Source: Galdieria partita (Eukaryota; Rhodophyta; Bangiophyceae; Galdieriales; Galdieriaceae). Taken from it: a DNA stretch of 64,000 bases. Location: NCBI GenBank assembly GCA_025991245.1, contig BQMJ01000066.1, positions 108,617 to 172,616 on the forward strand, given 5' to 3'. This document shows, in pieces, positions 45,635 to 58,147 of the stretch (positions are counted from its first letter, which is position 1; every line of letters starts with the position of its first letter). Both the position numbers and the translations under genes were made by a program. The notes under the pieces were generated by a model that worked only from the letters and a program-made list of their open reading frames with translations, was not told the DNA's origin and did not search any database.

Positions 45635-46864
45635 TTAAGAACTTGAACTGCTACACTTGGAACTCTTATCTTCTCCTTGTTTAGTACGCAAACGAATACT
45701 GAGTTGCTCCATTTGTTTGCGTAACATTTCAGCTAACTGTTGCTTGCGTTGTTTGCGATCTAATCGATTGCGAAATAATATTGGATTGGAGTCTTCACTC
45801 CAGTTCTCCCTCCTCTTTCTTACGATGGATGACTTTCCCATGATCATATAATAATTACGAAGACTTTGGCTTATCTTTCTCTTTGTTTCCTCTCCAATAG
45901 GCTTTCCTGGTCGATTTCTAGCTGCTTCAATCACTTTAGAACGATATTCCACATCTTTCCATTTTGCACGAATAGACTCTGCAATTTTCTTCTTTGTTTC
46001 TTCTGATTTCGTTGATTTCACTTTTGGATTAGAAACTGTTTGAGTTTTGACAGGTTCTACTCCAAACAAGATTGATAATTTTCGATTCTGACGAGAAGCT
46101 TTGACCTGAGGAAAACGCTGTTTATACTCCCAAAGTTGTAACGATATGCGATGGTTTATTCGTGTTATCGTCTCCAGAGAAAAGAAATATGGCAACGGTC
46201 CTTTGCCTTCTATTGTCCAACTGGTCTTGGGATGACTTTTCTTACTAGACAGTCTTATTCGCAATCTGGTCATAGCAGAATGTAACTTTCCCAATTGTCT
46301 TTCTCTAAGTGCTTCTCTTATCTATCAATACAGCAACACATTACAACCCATTTGTATATGCACCAAACAACGTATCTCCCTTACCTTTGGGTCTGCCATC
46401 TTGAGTCTTAAGCTATGCGATATTTTCTCTCTGGTTTCCTTTGAATGATTTTTTCCTTTATTCCAAGGAATACTTCCTTTTCTAGCTGCTGATATCTTTG
46501 CTTTGCTTTCAGGAGTATGCACACTTCCTGGTCTACTTGGCTTCGAGGAACCATTATTCAAAACTAGTGTTGACTTGCTGTTTCGGGGAGTTGAAAGCAT
46601 CAAGACTGAAAGATGTTTACACTATTTTGCACCATCTCGGTTCAACTTTCACTACATTATTAACTATTAAGACTTTACCTTGAAAGGCCTCAAAGTTACA
46701 ATATTGCGTCTACACAGAAAGAAGCTTTTGTTTGTATACCAAGGAAAAACAAAGTTAAAGTACGCACGAGGTAGTTGCATATTATCTTTATAAAGAGCAT
46801 TCGCTGTGATGTTACTTGACTGAACAATCAACAACAAAGAAGAGCCACAACGGCAACATTCCAT
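45635..46864 (-). CDS. NUMOD3-repeat protein, probably organelle-targeted
   Basis: Exons (minus strand) are 46864-46679, 46621-46385 and 46321-45635; introns are 57 and 63 nt; the product is 369 residues. Three or more NUMOD3-type DNA-binding modules are visible: TPESKAKISAARKG, PWNKGKNHSKETREKISHSLR, SEETKKKIAESIRAKW and GEETKRKISQSLRNYY. In phages and organelles these modules accompany homing endonucleases, but no GIY-YIG or HNH nuclease is present. Nuclear genes of plants and algae encode similar stand-alone proteins, often plastid-targeted, of unknown role. The first exon, with hydrophobic and basic residues and few acids, suits a targeting peptide. The C-terminus is Lys/Arg-rich and ends in a Ser run. 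Confidence 0.76.
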
Positions 46865-46885
46865 AATAAGAATATTGTTGTGGGG
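46865..46885. promoter_or_regulatory. 21-bp divergent gap between NUMOD3 and nucleoporin genes
   Basis: The two ATG codons are separated by only 21 bp, so the two 5' UTRs, or the promoters and the opposite coding sequence, must overlap. Both start codons are assigned from sequence alone. Confidence 0.45.
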
Positions 46886-49800
46886 ATGTCACATCCTATA
46901 CCTGACAAGTCACAAAGTCGTTTTCGTTTCAAAGAAGAAACGAGTTTATACATCGACAAATTGTTTGAAAATATTGAAAATGATTCTGTTGGGTAAGTCA
47001 TTCATATCTTTTTATGAACTTTAAAACTTGAGGACGGACACTTATGTTCTTTTGAATAGCTGTTTGTCAGTTTGCAATGAAACTGGAGTATTGGCAATAG
47101 TAAAAGGAGTTCAAATTGTGGTTACTTGGTTGAAGTCTATTCACCTTACAACTGACGAGGTAAGTTTGGAAGTAGGACAATTTTATGGCTATACTCATCA
47201 AACTATCTAGCTGAGAGAATACAAGCGTTTGATATTTTCCAAAAGTGTCAAGAACTTTGGTTTTGCTAAGAAAGGAAATATATTATTCGTTCAATTGCAA
47301 CAAGAAGCGAAACTCTTTCTGTATTCTGTCGCTGCGTTGTTTCAAAACAAAACAACCCCTATTCAAGTCATATCACTTTCGAGCTCTCCTTGTAAAATAT
47401 GGACAATAGAAGAAGAAGAAGATCATCTGTATTTTAGTGACTATTGTCAAATAGAACGAGTTCATTGGTCTAGTTTGAAACATCAAGTCTTGTTCCGTTT
47501 ACCTGAACAAGTACAAGAGTTGATATTTTCTCCAGACGGTAGAAAAGTGGCCACTGTAACCAAAGAAGCCAAGTTGCAGCTTTGGGATGAAAATGGAAAG
47601 GAGATTGATCATCGAATTCTTTCTTTAGAGTTACCTCTTCTAACGTTCGAGTTATTTTGGAATCATACGACCACTTTGTTTGTCATGGTTCATCGAACGG
47701 ATGGTATGTTGTTGGTATGTTGCAGTTTGGATACAAAGGCACATATTCAACATGTCAATATTTATTCTTCACCGTTTATTGAAACGCCTTGTTCTGTTGG
47801 CAATGGAATATCTCCCTTTGGCATGATACAAGTTGTAGAAGAATGGCAACTCTTCATTCTAGGTGTTTCCTATTCGACTGATATTCAAATCATCTACAAA
47901 GATAAGGAACAAATATATTTACTATCGTTAGAAGAAGGAGAAGAGATTTCTTGTCCTGTCGATGAACAAGGTCGAGATACTTATCCTTTGTCTTTGGCAT
48001 TAGATTGGACCAACGATATGCCTGTATCTTCCAAAGGCTCGTCAGAAAAGAAACTTTTTGCTATGCCTCGACTAGTTCTACTACTGAATAACGATATGTT
48101 AAAATATTATAGTGTGATTGATGATCACTGTACTCAACCTTGTACCCAAATCAGAAAATCTGTAGCACCTGCTGTAGTGAATAATTGTGCAACTGCTTCG
48201 GAGTCTTCATTCTCGTCTAATCTATCCTCACAAAAACAAAAGTATTTATCAGAAAATTCTTTGAAAAGCCATTTAAGCTCCCATCAGAGTGATCCATCTA
48301 CAAGACTAGATATCAATTCAGTATTTGATCATCTAACAAACAAGATGCAACAATTATTTCATGGAATAACAGAGAAGCAAGATAGTTTGGATGCTTCGCT
48401 ACGTCAAGAGATACTGGATAGTAGAATGCTTCGAATCGAAGCAATTTATCAAGATTGCAAGGTGCAATGCCGAAAACTTTTACAACAGTGCGATCTTTTT
48501 CACAAGGAATGGGTTGAGCAAGTAATAGAAAATCTAGAAGGATGTGAAAAGATGCGTTTGGAAGAAGAAAGGATTTTGAACAATGCTGAAAAACATTCAG
48601 AAATATTTCTGCAAGATTGGATTCATCCACAATGGAAAGAAATAGAGCAACAAATACAAGAAAAGAAAACAGAAATCCAACAGTCTATTGACTATATTCA
48701 AGAATTTTTGGAGAAAGTTTATCGGGATAGGAAGGCAGCACATTATGGTCATGAGACGAGTGTGATTACTCAACGTAAGAAAATATTTCAGGCTTTGTAT
48801 ATTCAGCGAAAACGCTTTGAAACCTTATTGAAACGATTTCAAGAACTGGAAAGTTCACATTTGGATAAAATTCAAATAAGTAACACCAATGTACTATCGT
48901 CCGACTATTTAAAAGATCAGAATTATCTTGAGTCAACGAATGGGAAAGATGCAGGTACTTTGATGGATAGTGAGTCTTTGAGGAAATGTTGTCAACTGAT
49001 CTATGAGATGGCTATGAATAATGGAAGAAATGAAATAAGACCTCAGCAACAACCTTTGCATTTTCCACAAGTGAAACAAATTTCCGAAACAGACAAAAAA
49101 GAAAAGGCTATGGTCCTGAATCAAGACCAAGACTGGACAACTTCGTCTTCTCTTCTGTCATGTAGTAGTTCTAAAGAGCAGTTGAACTCTTTATTTGCAG
49201 CTGACTCTCTTTCATTGAATTTATCTTCGAAAACACCTGTGAAAGAACAGAAAGACAAGATCCCATCCTCTTCTATTACTTTCAATAACACTCCTTGTCA
49301 AACTTCATTGGATGAGCATCAACAACCAGAGACAACTAAGATAGATATTCATGCAAATACTTCCAAAGACATTATTGAAAGTAAATCGTCTCCATTGCAG
49401 TATGAAAACTCTCAGCTGTATCAAGAAAGAAAGGACCAACAGGAACATTCGTCATTGGATAGTAGTTTGGCCGATAATCATTTGCCCAAGTCCTCCACAA
49501 ATATCGATCAGAGACCAGAAGCAACTCTCGATGAGAAATCAAAGGACCGGAAAAATGAAGTTCTATTTACAACATCAGCTGTGAACCCATTTAGTGATAA
49601 GCAGCATGAAAAGACAATTGAATCAGAGGCTAAAACTGTTGAATTTACAGAAGCAAACAACTCGAACTTTGCAACAGCTGATCAGTCAGTCACGAGAGAT
49701 TTGGAAGCAATGGACTTTTCCAGTGACAAGCAGCTAGAGTCAAATACAAATACAGGCAGTTCAAGAGATAGCTTCCAAATGAAAACTGCACCGTTTGGAG

Positions 49801-50336
49801 AATTTCTACCAGCTACTACTGCAGCATCTATAGGGTCATGGAATGGTTTTGGATCCTTGTCTTCCACCGTTTCTTCTTTCTCAAGTCACAATGAGTTAAC
49901 AACAACATTAGATAGTTCATCGCAACAAAATTTTGTTAGCAACAGTGGATTCAGTCCAGGCTTTGGTTCATCTATCAGTCATCATCCAATGAGTAGTCCA
50001 TTTGTTACAAATGTAAGTACTTCAAGTTCGGAGTATCAGTTTGGTAGTCCTTCACCTTTTCTTCCTCCGTTTGCAGGGGCGTTAAATGTATCAAACGTTA
50101 CTCCTCCGACGAATAGAACAGCATTTGGCTTCGGTACGAGTTCTTCTGTTGGTTCAAATCCATTTGCTTCTCTAGCGCAACAAGCAACAACTTCGCCTTT
50201 GTTAGCTTCTTCCAATAGTTTTGGTTCTGCCCCAACCTCATTCACAAATCCTGCGGCAAGTACTTCTTTTACTTTTAACCAACCAACCAACGCTGCACCA
50301 TCATTGCCGTCTTCTTTCAGTCAGATGCGCAAGTAA
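46886..50336 (+). CDS. FG nucleoporin, NUP214/NUP159-like
   Basis: Exons are 46886-46992, 47060-47159 and 47211-50336; introns are 67 and 51 nt; the product is about 1110 residues. The N-terminal 400 residues read as a beta-propeller (for example FSPDGRKVATVTKEAKLQLWD). A central coiled coil spans about residues 440-620. A Ser/Thr-rich linker follows, and the last 200 residues are an FG-repeat region with FGSLSS, GFGSS, FGSPSPF, FGFGTSSS, NSFGSAP and NPF. This order (propeller, coiled coil, FG tail) is that of the cytoplasmic mRNA-export nucleoporin NUP214/Nup159, although Nup159 places the coiled coil after the FG repeats, so the exact orthology is tentative. Confidence 0.72.
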
Positions 50337-53300
50337 CTAGATTGCAGGAAACTAGAAGAAGATTACCTTTGACTATAGCATTCATGTTCCAAGTTGTTAC
50401 TGCAAGATTCTGAAGATGGAGTACTTTTGGATGTTAAGTTTTATTGGAACTGATTTGCACAACCAGACGTGTCCTATAAGTGTCAAATCCTAAAGCTTGA
50501 GAGGATATTCTCTTCTGGATTCTTCGAATAGTCAAGCTAACGACAAAGAATGATTTTATGTTGAATAAGAACCACGATGTTAGCTTGCTACCCATTTATC
50601 GAGTTTTTTCTGATCATCAGATTCCCTTTGAAGGAGCAACAGTCTTACTTTAGAAGAGAGCTATAGCTAGAGTATCATTATTATTGTGTTTATAGAGTTG
50701 AAAATTCTTTGTTTCGAGCTATCGTTTGATCAAATCTACAAATATTCCGAGATGAAGCATTTTCTCCTCAATGATTGGCATAGTGGTATTGGTTCGAAGG
50801 TATTGTATCTTTTGATAAAGTAAACGCAGTAATCATATGATTATCACTTAAAAAAGTAAATTAGTTTCAGCTTGTTCAAAGAAGATTTAAATGTGTGGAG
50901 GGTTTGATGGATTATTCGTCGAATAGCTCTTACGCTAGATTGCACTGGAAAGCCACCCTTTACAACTCATTTATGTTTCTCCAACTTTAGATTGTTGACT
51001 TTTGTGAAACTTAGACTGTTTGAAACTTTGCTCTGTTCTAAGAGAATGACTGGCTGAGGGTCTGGGTGGGTGACTGTTATTGTCAAGGGACAAAACAAGG
51101 CAAGGTTTTTGCAACGACACTTACTATGTGAGTCGTGACGCTATGCCATTATGGACAGTTTATATATATAGCTTTTATACAAAATAGAAAGAGTCAACAA
51201 CTAATTCTTTGTTTTCGCAATTGAATTATACAAAATAGAATATGCGACACTTGGTCTATGTACTCAGGCTGTTTGAGAAACTCGACTGGATTCTTTAGCA
51301 ACATACTTGTAGGTAACATACAAATTATATACATGTGTCACTTCTAGTGTGTACTTAAACGTTTTGTTGATAATTCAAATACTCGACCATAGTGTATAAA
51401 CTCTGATCTGCACAAGTCTAAAAGGTAGTTGATACTTGTAGCACAGAATTCACGATCTTTCAAGCTGCAAACAGGTCAGATAGACATTTATCAGCACAAG
51501 TGTTCACCCTACTTGACGAAATTTCTCTAGGACAACTTGGTGACTCCACACCCAATCGTTCCAAGTTGTGCGAAACACGCCCTTCTTCTTGAACGTGGCA
51601 GATAATACTTTCTTGAAATGATTCCTATCAACTAGAGCTCAGTGTTCTTCAAAACAACTTGAAACCAGTAAATCTCCAAGATAAGTGACAAAGGTGAGTT
51701 TATCTCACTATACATTGGCGGGCTTTACTCTCGGGGGTATGCCGACACTCATTCTAGCATAACAGCTCTTCAAATAATGCAACGTTAGAGAATCAATAGC
51801 ATTCTAGGTAAAGCTTTGAGTGGAGGGTTCCCTTGGAAAGTGTTTACTAGGTATGTATGAAGCTCTATGGCGTGCGCACTTTTGACGGTACTCGAAGAGC
51901 TCTTCAACATCGCTACTCCCAATCTCTCTTTTGTGATTTGTGGCTTGGTTAGCACAAGTGTGGCTGTAGTTGCTTTGTTACCACCTGTTTTGAAGTGGAT
52001 AAAATTGTTCCTTTTTATGAAACTTTGAATAATTGAATTCAATAGAGAACTCCTTTGTACGATCAACGGTTGAGGTTTTATTATTTCGCACTTTTTCAAA
52101 TACCAGCCAAGGCCCGGTTTGTTTTGGTTGTTTCCTGTCAACAACTTGGTTTTAGCCTCAAATTCGCTTGCAACTTCATGTCGAATACAGCATAGGTTCT
52201 GTTCGAGAATTGTTAATCTTTAATTTCTTGACTATTTGAAGACAGTGACCCTCCGGAGTACTGGGTAACCAGTCGGCACAAAGGCTCCAAATAGTCTTTG
52301 AGGGTTGAGCCCTTGCGGCGATACAGTCTTGTTATGTAACCTAGTTTTTGAAGTTGAATTGAACTGTTGTTCTGTGAACAATAGATGAGGACTCTCTCTT
52401 GTGGAACAATCACCAGGATCATTTGTAACAGTCGGATTATATTCTGAGTTGATTCTCTTCGGTTGTTCGCAAAAAAGATTCGTTTCATTGTCAGTTTTTG
52501 TCTACTGAGAATGTATTGTCCAAGTGGAGAGGGGAGATTGGCTCGTGGCAACTGAACTGCGCAGTTCAACTGTGAGTTCCTGCTTTGAAAAAGGACGTGA
52601 ACAGAGTTTGTCCACCGACTTTGCATCTTTACGTCGTTGTTTGCTAGGCTTACTTGACTTGCTCACTTGAAGGATGCAAAAGTGCCCAAGACCACACGTT
52701 ACATATGTTCAAACTCAAGACTTGGGAGAAAACGACATCGTTTTAGAAAAGATACTGTTTGAATAGTATCCTTGTTGGCAGTTCAATAACTCTGTCTTTC
52801 TTGTGGGAAAGCGCAATCAGCTATATAAGACACAACTACTATCATTTGTAATCAGTAAGGCTGAGAAGCACAAAGTATACAAACTGACAACTCGAGACGA
52901 ATTTATAAAATCATTGTTCAGCGGTCTGCATTTTAAACAGCGACTCTTTTGGCAGATTGAATTTTTCCGACTGAGCAACATTCCTATATATGCACAAGAT
53001 ATTCCAGGATCTTCCTAGGCTACCAAGCAAAATGGAGCGAGAAATGAATATTTTATTTTTGATACCTTTTTTTTACTTGAACGATCGATCTTCATACTGT
53101 TGAAAGCCATTGCTGAAATTTTACTCACGTAGAAATCTAGAGTCAATGAATAAATATACGCTGAATTCCGTGATTAGTCACGTATACAAGAAGAACTCTA
53201 ACCAACAATTGGTTTGTTATAAAGAAAATGACTGAAAGGCAATGAATTGCTCTATCAAAACTGTACAAGACCTGAAATTTCCTTCATAGACAAATTTCCT

Positions 53301-53400
53301 TATCATATATATCCAAGAAAGAAAGTCTTTTAGAAAAACAAAGAAAGACAAACACCAACTGCCATATACAATACAACAAACATGTGATTGTAAAAGGAAA
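50337..53400. other. Gene-poor transition to the subtelomere
   Basis: No convincing gene. Short frames worth recording are 52213-52626 (minus, 137 codons), 51785-52144 (minus, 119 codons), 52803-53018 (plus, 71 codons from a GTG) and 51867-52028 (plus, 53 codons, ATG start). The last has a strongly hydrophobic middle (LSFVICGLVSTSVAVVALL), as in a small membrane peptide. None has a recognisable domain, and I find no introns that extend them. Base composition is less A-rich than in the following 10 kb, so remnants of old genes are possible. Confidence 0.5.
52213..52626 (-). CDS. Doubtful 137-codon frame
   Basis: ATG-initiated frame in the gene-poor transition zone. The product is basic (many Arg, Gln and Ser) with no recognisable domain, signal peptide or membrane helix. 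A second minus-strand frame (51785-52144) lies just downstream in transcription order. Either could be a decayed or chance frame; length alone supports them. Confidence 0.22.
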   Translation of the reverse strand: MQSRWTNSVHVLFQSRNSQLNCAVQLPRANLPSPLGQYILSRQKLTMKRIFFANNRRESTQNIIRLLQMILVIVPQERVLIYCSQNNSSIQLQKLGYITRLYRRKGSTLKDYLEPLCRLVTQYSGGSLSSNSQEIKD

Positions 53401-56400
53401 ATACATTTGATAATAGCTCAGACAACGTATCTTGGCAATTTGGAAATGTTTTAACCCAATCCAGGAGAGGCGAGAAACTCAACGTTTAGCCACTTTGATT
53501 CGCAAAGTTGTAACCAGAGTTACTTTAAAGAATCGACACAAATTCCTAAAGCAAGGTAAAGGCTAGAATTGACCATTCAAGTTTTGCCAATCAGTCAATC
53601 GGAATTATTCATGGTTGACAGAGCAGGGTCCAATGTAGTATAGCTAACACCAAACGACCAAAAAAATAAATTCTCATATCGCTTCTTAAGAGAAACATAG
53701 TTTATAAAGAACAATTACAAACAGCTGCTTGTGAGACCAGAGTTTAAAAGAAAAGTTTCAAGCAACCCAGTATCAATCAAAACAATAAATAGAGATGCAA
53801 GACAAGTGACATGAGAAGCTTTCATTGTGTTGAAAACATGTAACACAGAAACTTATTGAAGACAACATGTACTTGTGAGAGTTTCCCATAGAAAATTCAT
53901 TTTGAAAGGAGAAAAGGAAAACCAAAAATTTCTTGTAACAACAATGTCAGTTCAAAAGCAGACTACTCTGCCAAAACAAGGACAAACACAATCAAATTAC
54001 TAAATTACAGGAAGTCTAGGAGAAGAAAAAGTTTACGAATTTTTATTTAACCCAGTGGCGAATTAAAACAACTAGGAAAACGTATAAAAACGGACCATAC
54101 TAAAAAGTTCGGAATAAAGCACATTAAAACTATAAATTTGTCTATGATACACAATGCTGAAATCATTTCCAATTACACTGTGATGTGAAAGAGAAAAAAA
54201 TTAACAGAACAACACCTGATATAGTACTTGGAGAAAACTACATATTCAAAAACTATTTACACTCAATAAGAAGAAATGCAATTTTACAATGAAACCTCTG
54301 CTCTTTACAAGCAGCTAAATTAGAAAGTAATGTCTATGGAAACAATTGTATCAGTTAACAGATAGAAGCATGGTAGTTTGTTATGCAATTGAAAACCTTG
54401 CTATATTGTAGATTTTACTAGGCTGAATTAGGATCCAAGCTGGGTCGCTGAGAAATCCAGTAAGAAGTTATTTGAATTCACATGAGGGTTCATTGATTCC
54501 TTTCCCCACTTTCTGCTATTACTATTTAGTTGTCATGGACCATGCTTTGTTCTACGTAGCCAATTCTGAAAAATTGAAAAATTTTTTGGAAATTTTTTTA
54601 AAGCCAGACATTTGTGTAAAAAGGCAGTAGGAGATAGTTTGTTTTCAGAGAAATGTGTTTTTCTCATACATGACTAACATTTTACGATTTGCCCAGAGTA
54701 GGCTCCAACCGCCTCAAAATGACTATGATGAGTGCTATTTACTTGTAGATATAAAAACAACTAGTAGTAGAAATCAACAGCAATGAAGCAATAAAAAAAA
54801 AGAACTTAGCAAACTCTTCTTTCATGGTCCATTTTCCTCTTGAAAAGTTAAGGAAACACCGACGATTGGTTCAAAATCTCCCATATTGCACCTTCCCATA
54901 CTTGATATAGTATAAAATTCTTGAACAAGGTTGCAAGTACACCAGAATAGTACAAGTTGAGCTTCTCCTGCAACGTCGGCAATATCACAGTATTCCAAGT
55001 TGTGTCAATAACACGGGCTTCCAGTCTCAATCTTGCTCTTGCTCCCTATTAAAACATAGAAATGAATATGTACCTCTATGGAGGATATTTTATTCATTTC
55101 TATTAACCAAGTAACGAATTAAACGCTAGATAAGTATGAAAAGCAAAACGCATTGAAATTTCTTATGGTAATCATGGAAGAAATAGAATTTCGATTGGAG
55201 GACTTCTCAAACAAAGAGTTTCAAATAGAAAATTCAAGAGAAAGAGCTAGGAAGAAACCAAAATTTCATGAAATGCATACTAAGACTAAAAGGGTATTTC
55301 AAGTTAAGAAAACAAAGAAGAACAAGTTGAACGTAGAAAAAAAGAATAAAGGTACAGCAAGACCAATAGGGAAGAATGCTACGCAGGGATACATTCTTCG
55401 AATTGCTACCACTCAAAGTATAGGTCATCTAGCAATAAAGCAAATAGAAAGAGGAAGAACAATAGACATGACGAATATCTACGTCGTCATTGTTTACAAT
55501 TTCTTTCAGTTGAAGGCTTTTTTATGGCATATATATGGTATGGTTTACTTTTGTTTCTATATGTATATCACCACCAAAGTAGGACTATAGTATAAGAAGA
55601 TATTCACAGAATGAAACAAGGAGCATATAATGATCATACGAAAGTAAAAAACTGTTTTGCCAAATTGTTAAGTGATAGATAAGACAACATAAGAAAACCA
55701 TAAGGCGAAACAAGATTCTACATTTCAAACCACTGTCATTGAGTCGAGAAAGACTCTGATACAGTAGATTGTAAATAGTACTGTTGCAAAAAACGGAAAG
55801 TGGAGCCAATTCAGTTTAGCAAGATTTCAAGTAAATAATGAATTATGTTGGCTCCAAACAAATGAAAACGTTTCCCGAAAACAAGTACTAGAGAAAATTC
55901 ATGACCAGTCAAAAGCGGTACAAGTGCACGAGTATGTTAGTGGATGAAGAATTCAGAGGCGAAGATGAATTGACACGAATGAATCAACAAACAAAACAAA
56001 ACTTCAAAACTAAAAAATATGAAAGCAACAAGGTAAGTCAAAATATTATAATTATTAAATAATTCTTTGCTTTATAATATTGGTTTCACGAAAACATAAT
56101 TCATTGAAGGAAAGAACATGACGTACGTCAGAGGACACTAGACAATTCTTTTTTTATCAGACCTTTGTAACGTTTCTTTCTTTCGTACTCATATAGACTA
56201 ATCAATGAACGATAAAGATACCGACTTTGAAAATAACCTACAGAGAAAAAAGAGTTGAAGAATTCTCATATACTACTTGTCATTATTGAATAAGTATCTC
56301 TAATTGTTCTCTGACATTAGTCGACAATGCAAAAGATAGTAAGAAGAAGTGTCCAAAATGCATGTTCAAAGAAAAACCTACCATATTCTCAATCGGAAAC

Positions 56401-58147
56401 AGTTCAGTGCTTATGTCAAATTGAAATACTCAAAAGAATTTTTATATATTTAAGGAGAAAAACAGAAACAACAGGATGATTTCAAAGAACAAGAATCAAA
56501 ATACAACAAACTCATGGAGGAAAAGTGCTTTTGAGAGATATGTTTCAATCTAAGTTGTCAATCAAAGCATAGTCAAACTGACATAAAGCAATAATATCCA
56601 GGTTGCTATAGACCAACAGTGAACTTTTGTGGCGAGATTGCTAACGGTCCAATTCATTTGAGACTTTTTTATGAGAAGAGTGTGGTTTGCTTAGTATTCA
56701 TTTTATATGTCAACAGTACAGTTCGTGTATAATATTATGCCGATAATCATAAAATAAAACACAATAGATCCAGTTACCATAAGAAAGCAAAAAGAGTTTT
56801 TACGAAAAAAGCTGTCTGATAAAAGATGCCACATAGTAACAACCAACAGTTGCAATATTCTACTTTTCGAAAAACTGTCGCCTTTCAATATCGAAAACGA
56901 CTATAGTGAAACAAGCCATGCAATATGTTAGCGGTAAAAAGTTACCAGATTTGGATTTCGCAATATATCAAATTCATAACCAAATTGCTCAGCTCCCCCA
57001 AAGAATTAAAAACTTCAATAAAACTGAAACGAATGGAACAATTGGATATCACTTACATGCAATAAAAAATACAACTGCGGGGGTCATTCCCAAAAGATTT
57101 CAAAGGAAGAATTATTTTGTCACTCGAAATAAATTAGCAAAATCACAAAAATCAACAAGAATGTCGACACAATTTCAAAAGTATTTAACCGAATCTAAAC
57201 CACTCAATTTTATACTCTATTGGATTCTTTTACGACGATCTAGTGAATTGAGAAAACCCCGTGCTCTTTAGAAAAAAAATGGCAAAACGTGTCTTTTCAA
57301 ATAAAAAAAAGGTTTAACTGTTTTTCTAAAATTATCTAGGGCTCATTAGAAGAGCGATAAAAATGTCGTCTCGAATAGAGTCTATAGCAAAAGAAAGAAT
57401 TTAGGGAAGTTGGCCCAAGTGAAAAAATTGAAGAATTTCAATATATTATTTGTCCTTTATGGCATCAGTATTCCTAGTTGTTCACAGGGGTAAATAGTAG
57501 GTGATAATGAAAAAATTTAGTAAAAAGAAAAGCAGAACAATTCTGTACATAAAAATAATCAATGTATTCTCACCTCGAACATTTTAGTACATAGGTGAAA
57601 TAGAACCTACAAAAGCTTCATTACACAATCAAGGGTTATAAGATATAAAAAACAAAAGTAAAACAGACAGTAGTACTAGAAGAAAAAGGAGCAAAAAGCT
57701 GAATTTTTTAAATTGTGAACTAAGAGTCTATACGACGATTGAATCTCCTAATTCAATCATTCTTAGAAAACGACAATTGAGCAAGAATCTAGGGCATAGT
57801 AATATTCACACTGAAAAACCAACAAATTGTTTCTCAGTTTGGCATTGTTGAGAATAGATAAAAGGCGGATCGAAAAGTTTACCAAAACACAATGTTTTGA
57901 TTTTGAAAATCCAAGAATACCATAAGCATTGTATACTTTTTGCTAAATGTCTATAGCGACACTATATTTCAAGTTAAGGGTACTCACAGAATGAAACAAG
58001 CAGTACCTTTAGGCCGTCAGAAAGTGAAAACTACCTACCAAATGTTTACATTTTCAATAACACTGCAACGTAGAATACAATAAAGTGACCAAAGAACACT
58101 ACTTAAAATTTTGCTATCTAAGACAAATTTTCAAGACTATTTTCATA
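53401..58147. other. A-rich subtelomeric DNA with old, diverged repeats
   Basis: No gene recognised. The plus strand is markedly richer in A than in T. Frames of 145 codons (55153-55590) and 121 codons (56906-57271) exist but have Lys/Asn-rich, chance-like composition. Blocks starting near 56258 and 57430 resemble blocks near 58630 and 61430 (all contain GAAGAATT followed by a CATATA/CAATATA stretch), so this segment appears to hold older copies of the repeat family found in 58.1-63.4 kb. Confidence 0.55.

Noticed and set aside
55153-55590. 145-codon frame in the subtelomere
   Set aside because: It is the longest frame of the region, but its Lys/Asn-rich composition and A-rich DNA fit chance, and no domain or intron logic supports it.
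56906-57271. 121-codon frame in the subtelomere
   Set aside because: Same A-rich composition, no domain, and it lies in a zone with signs of old repeats.
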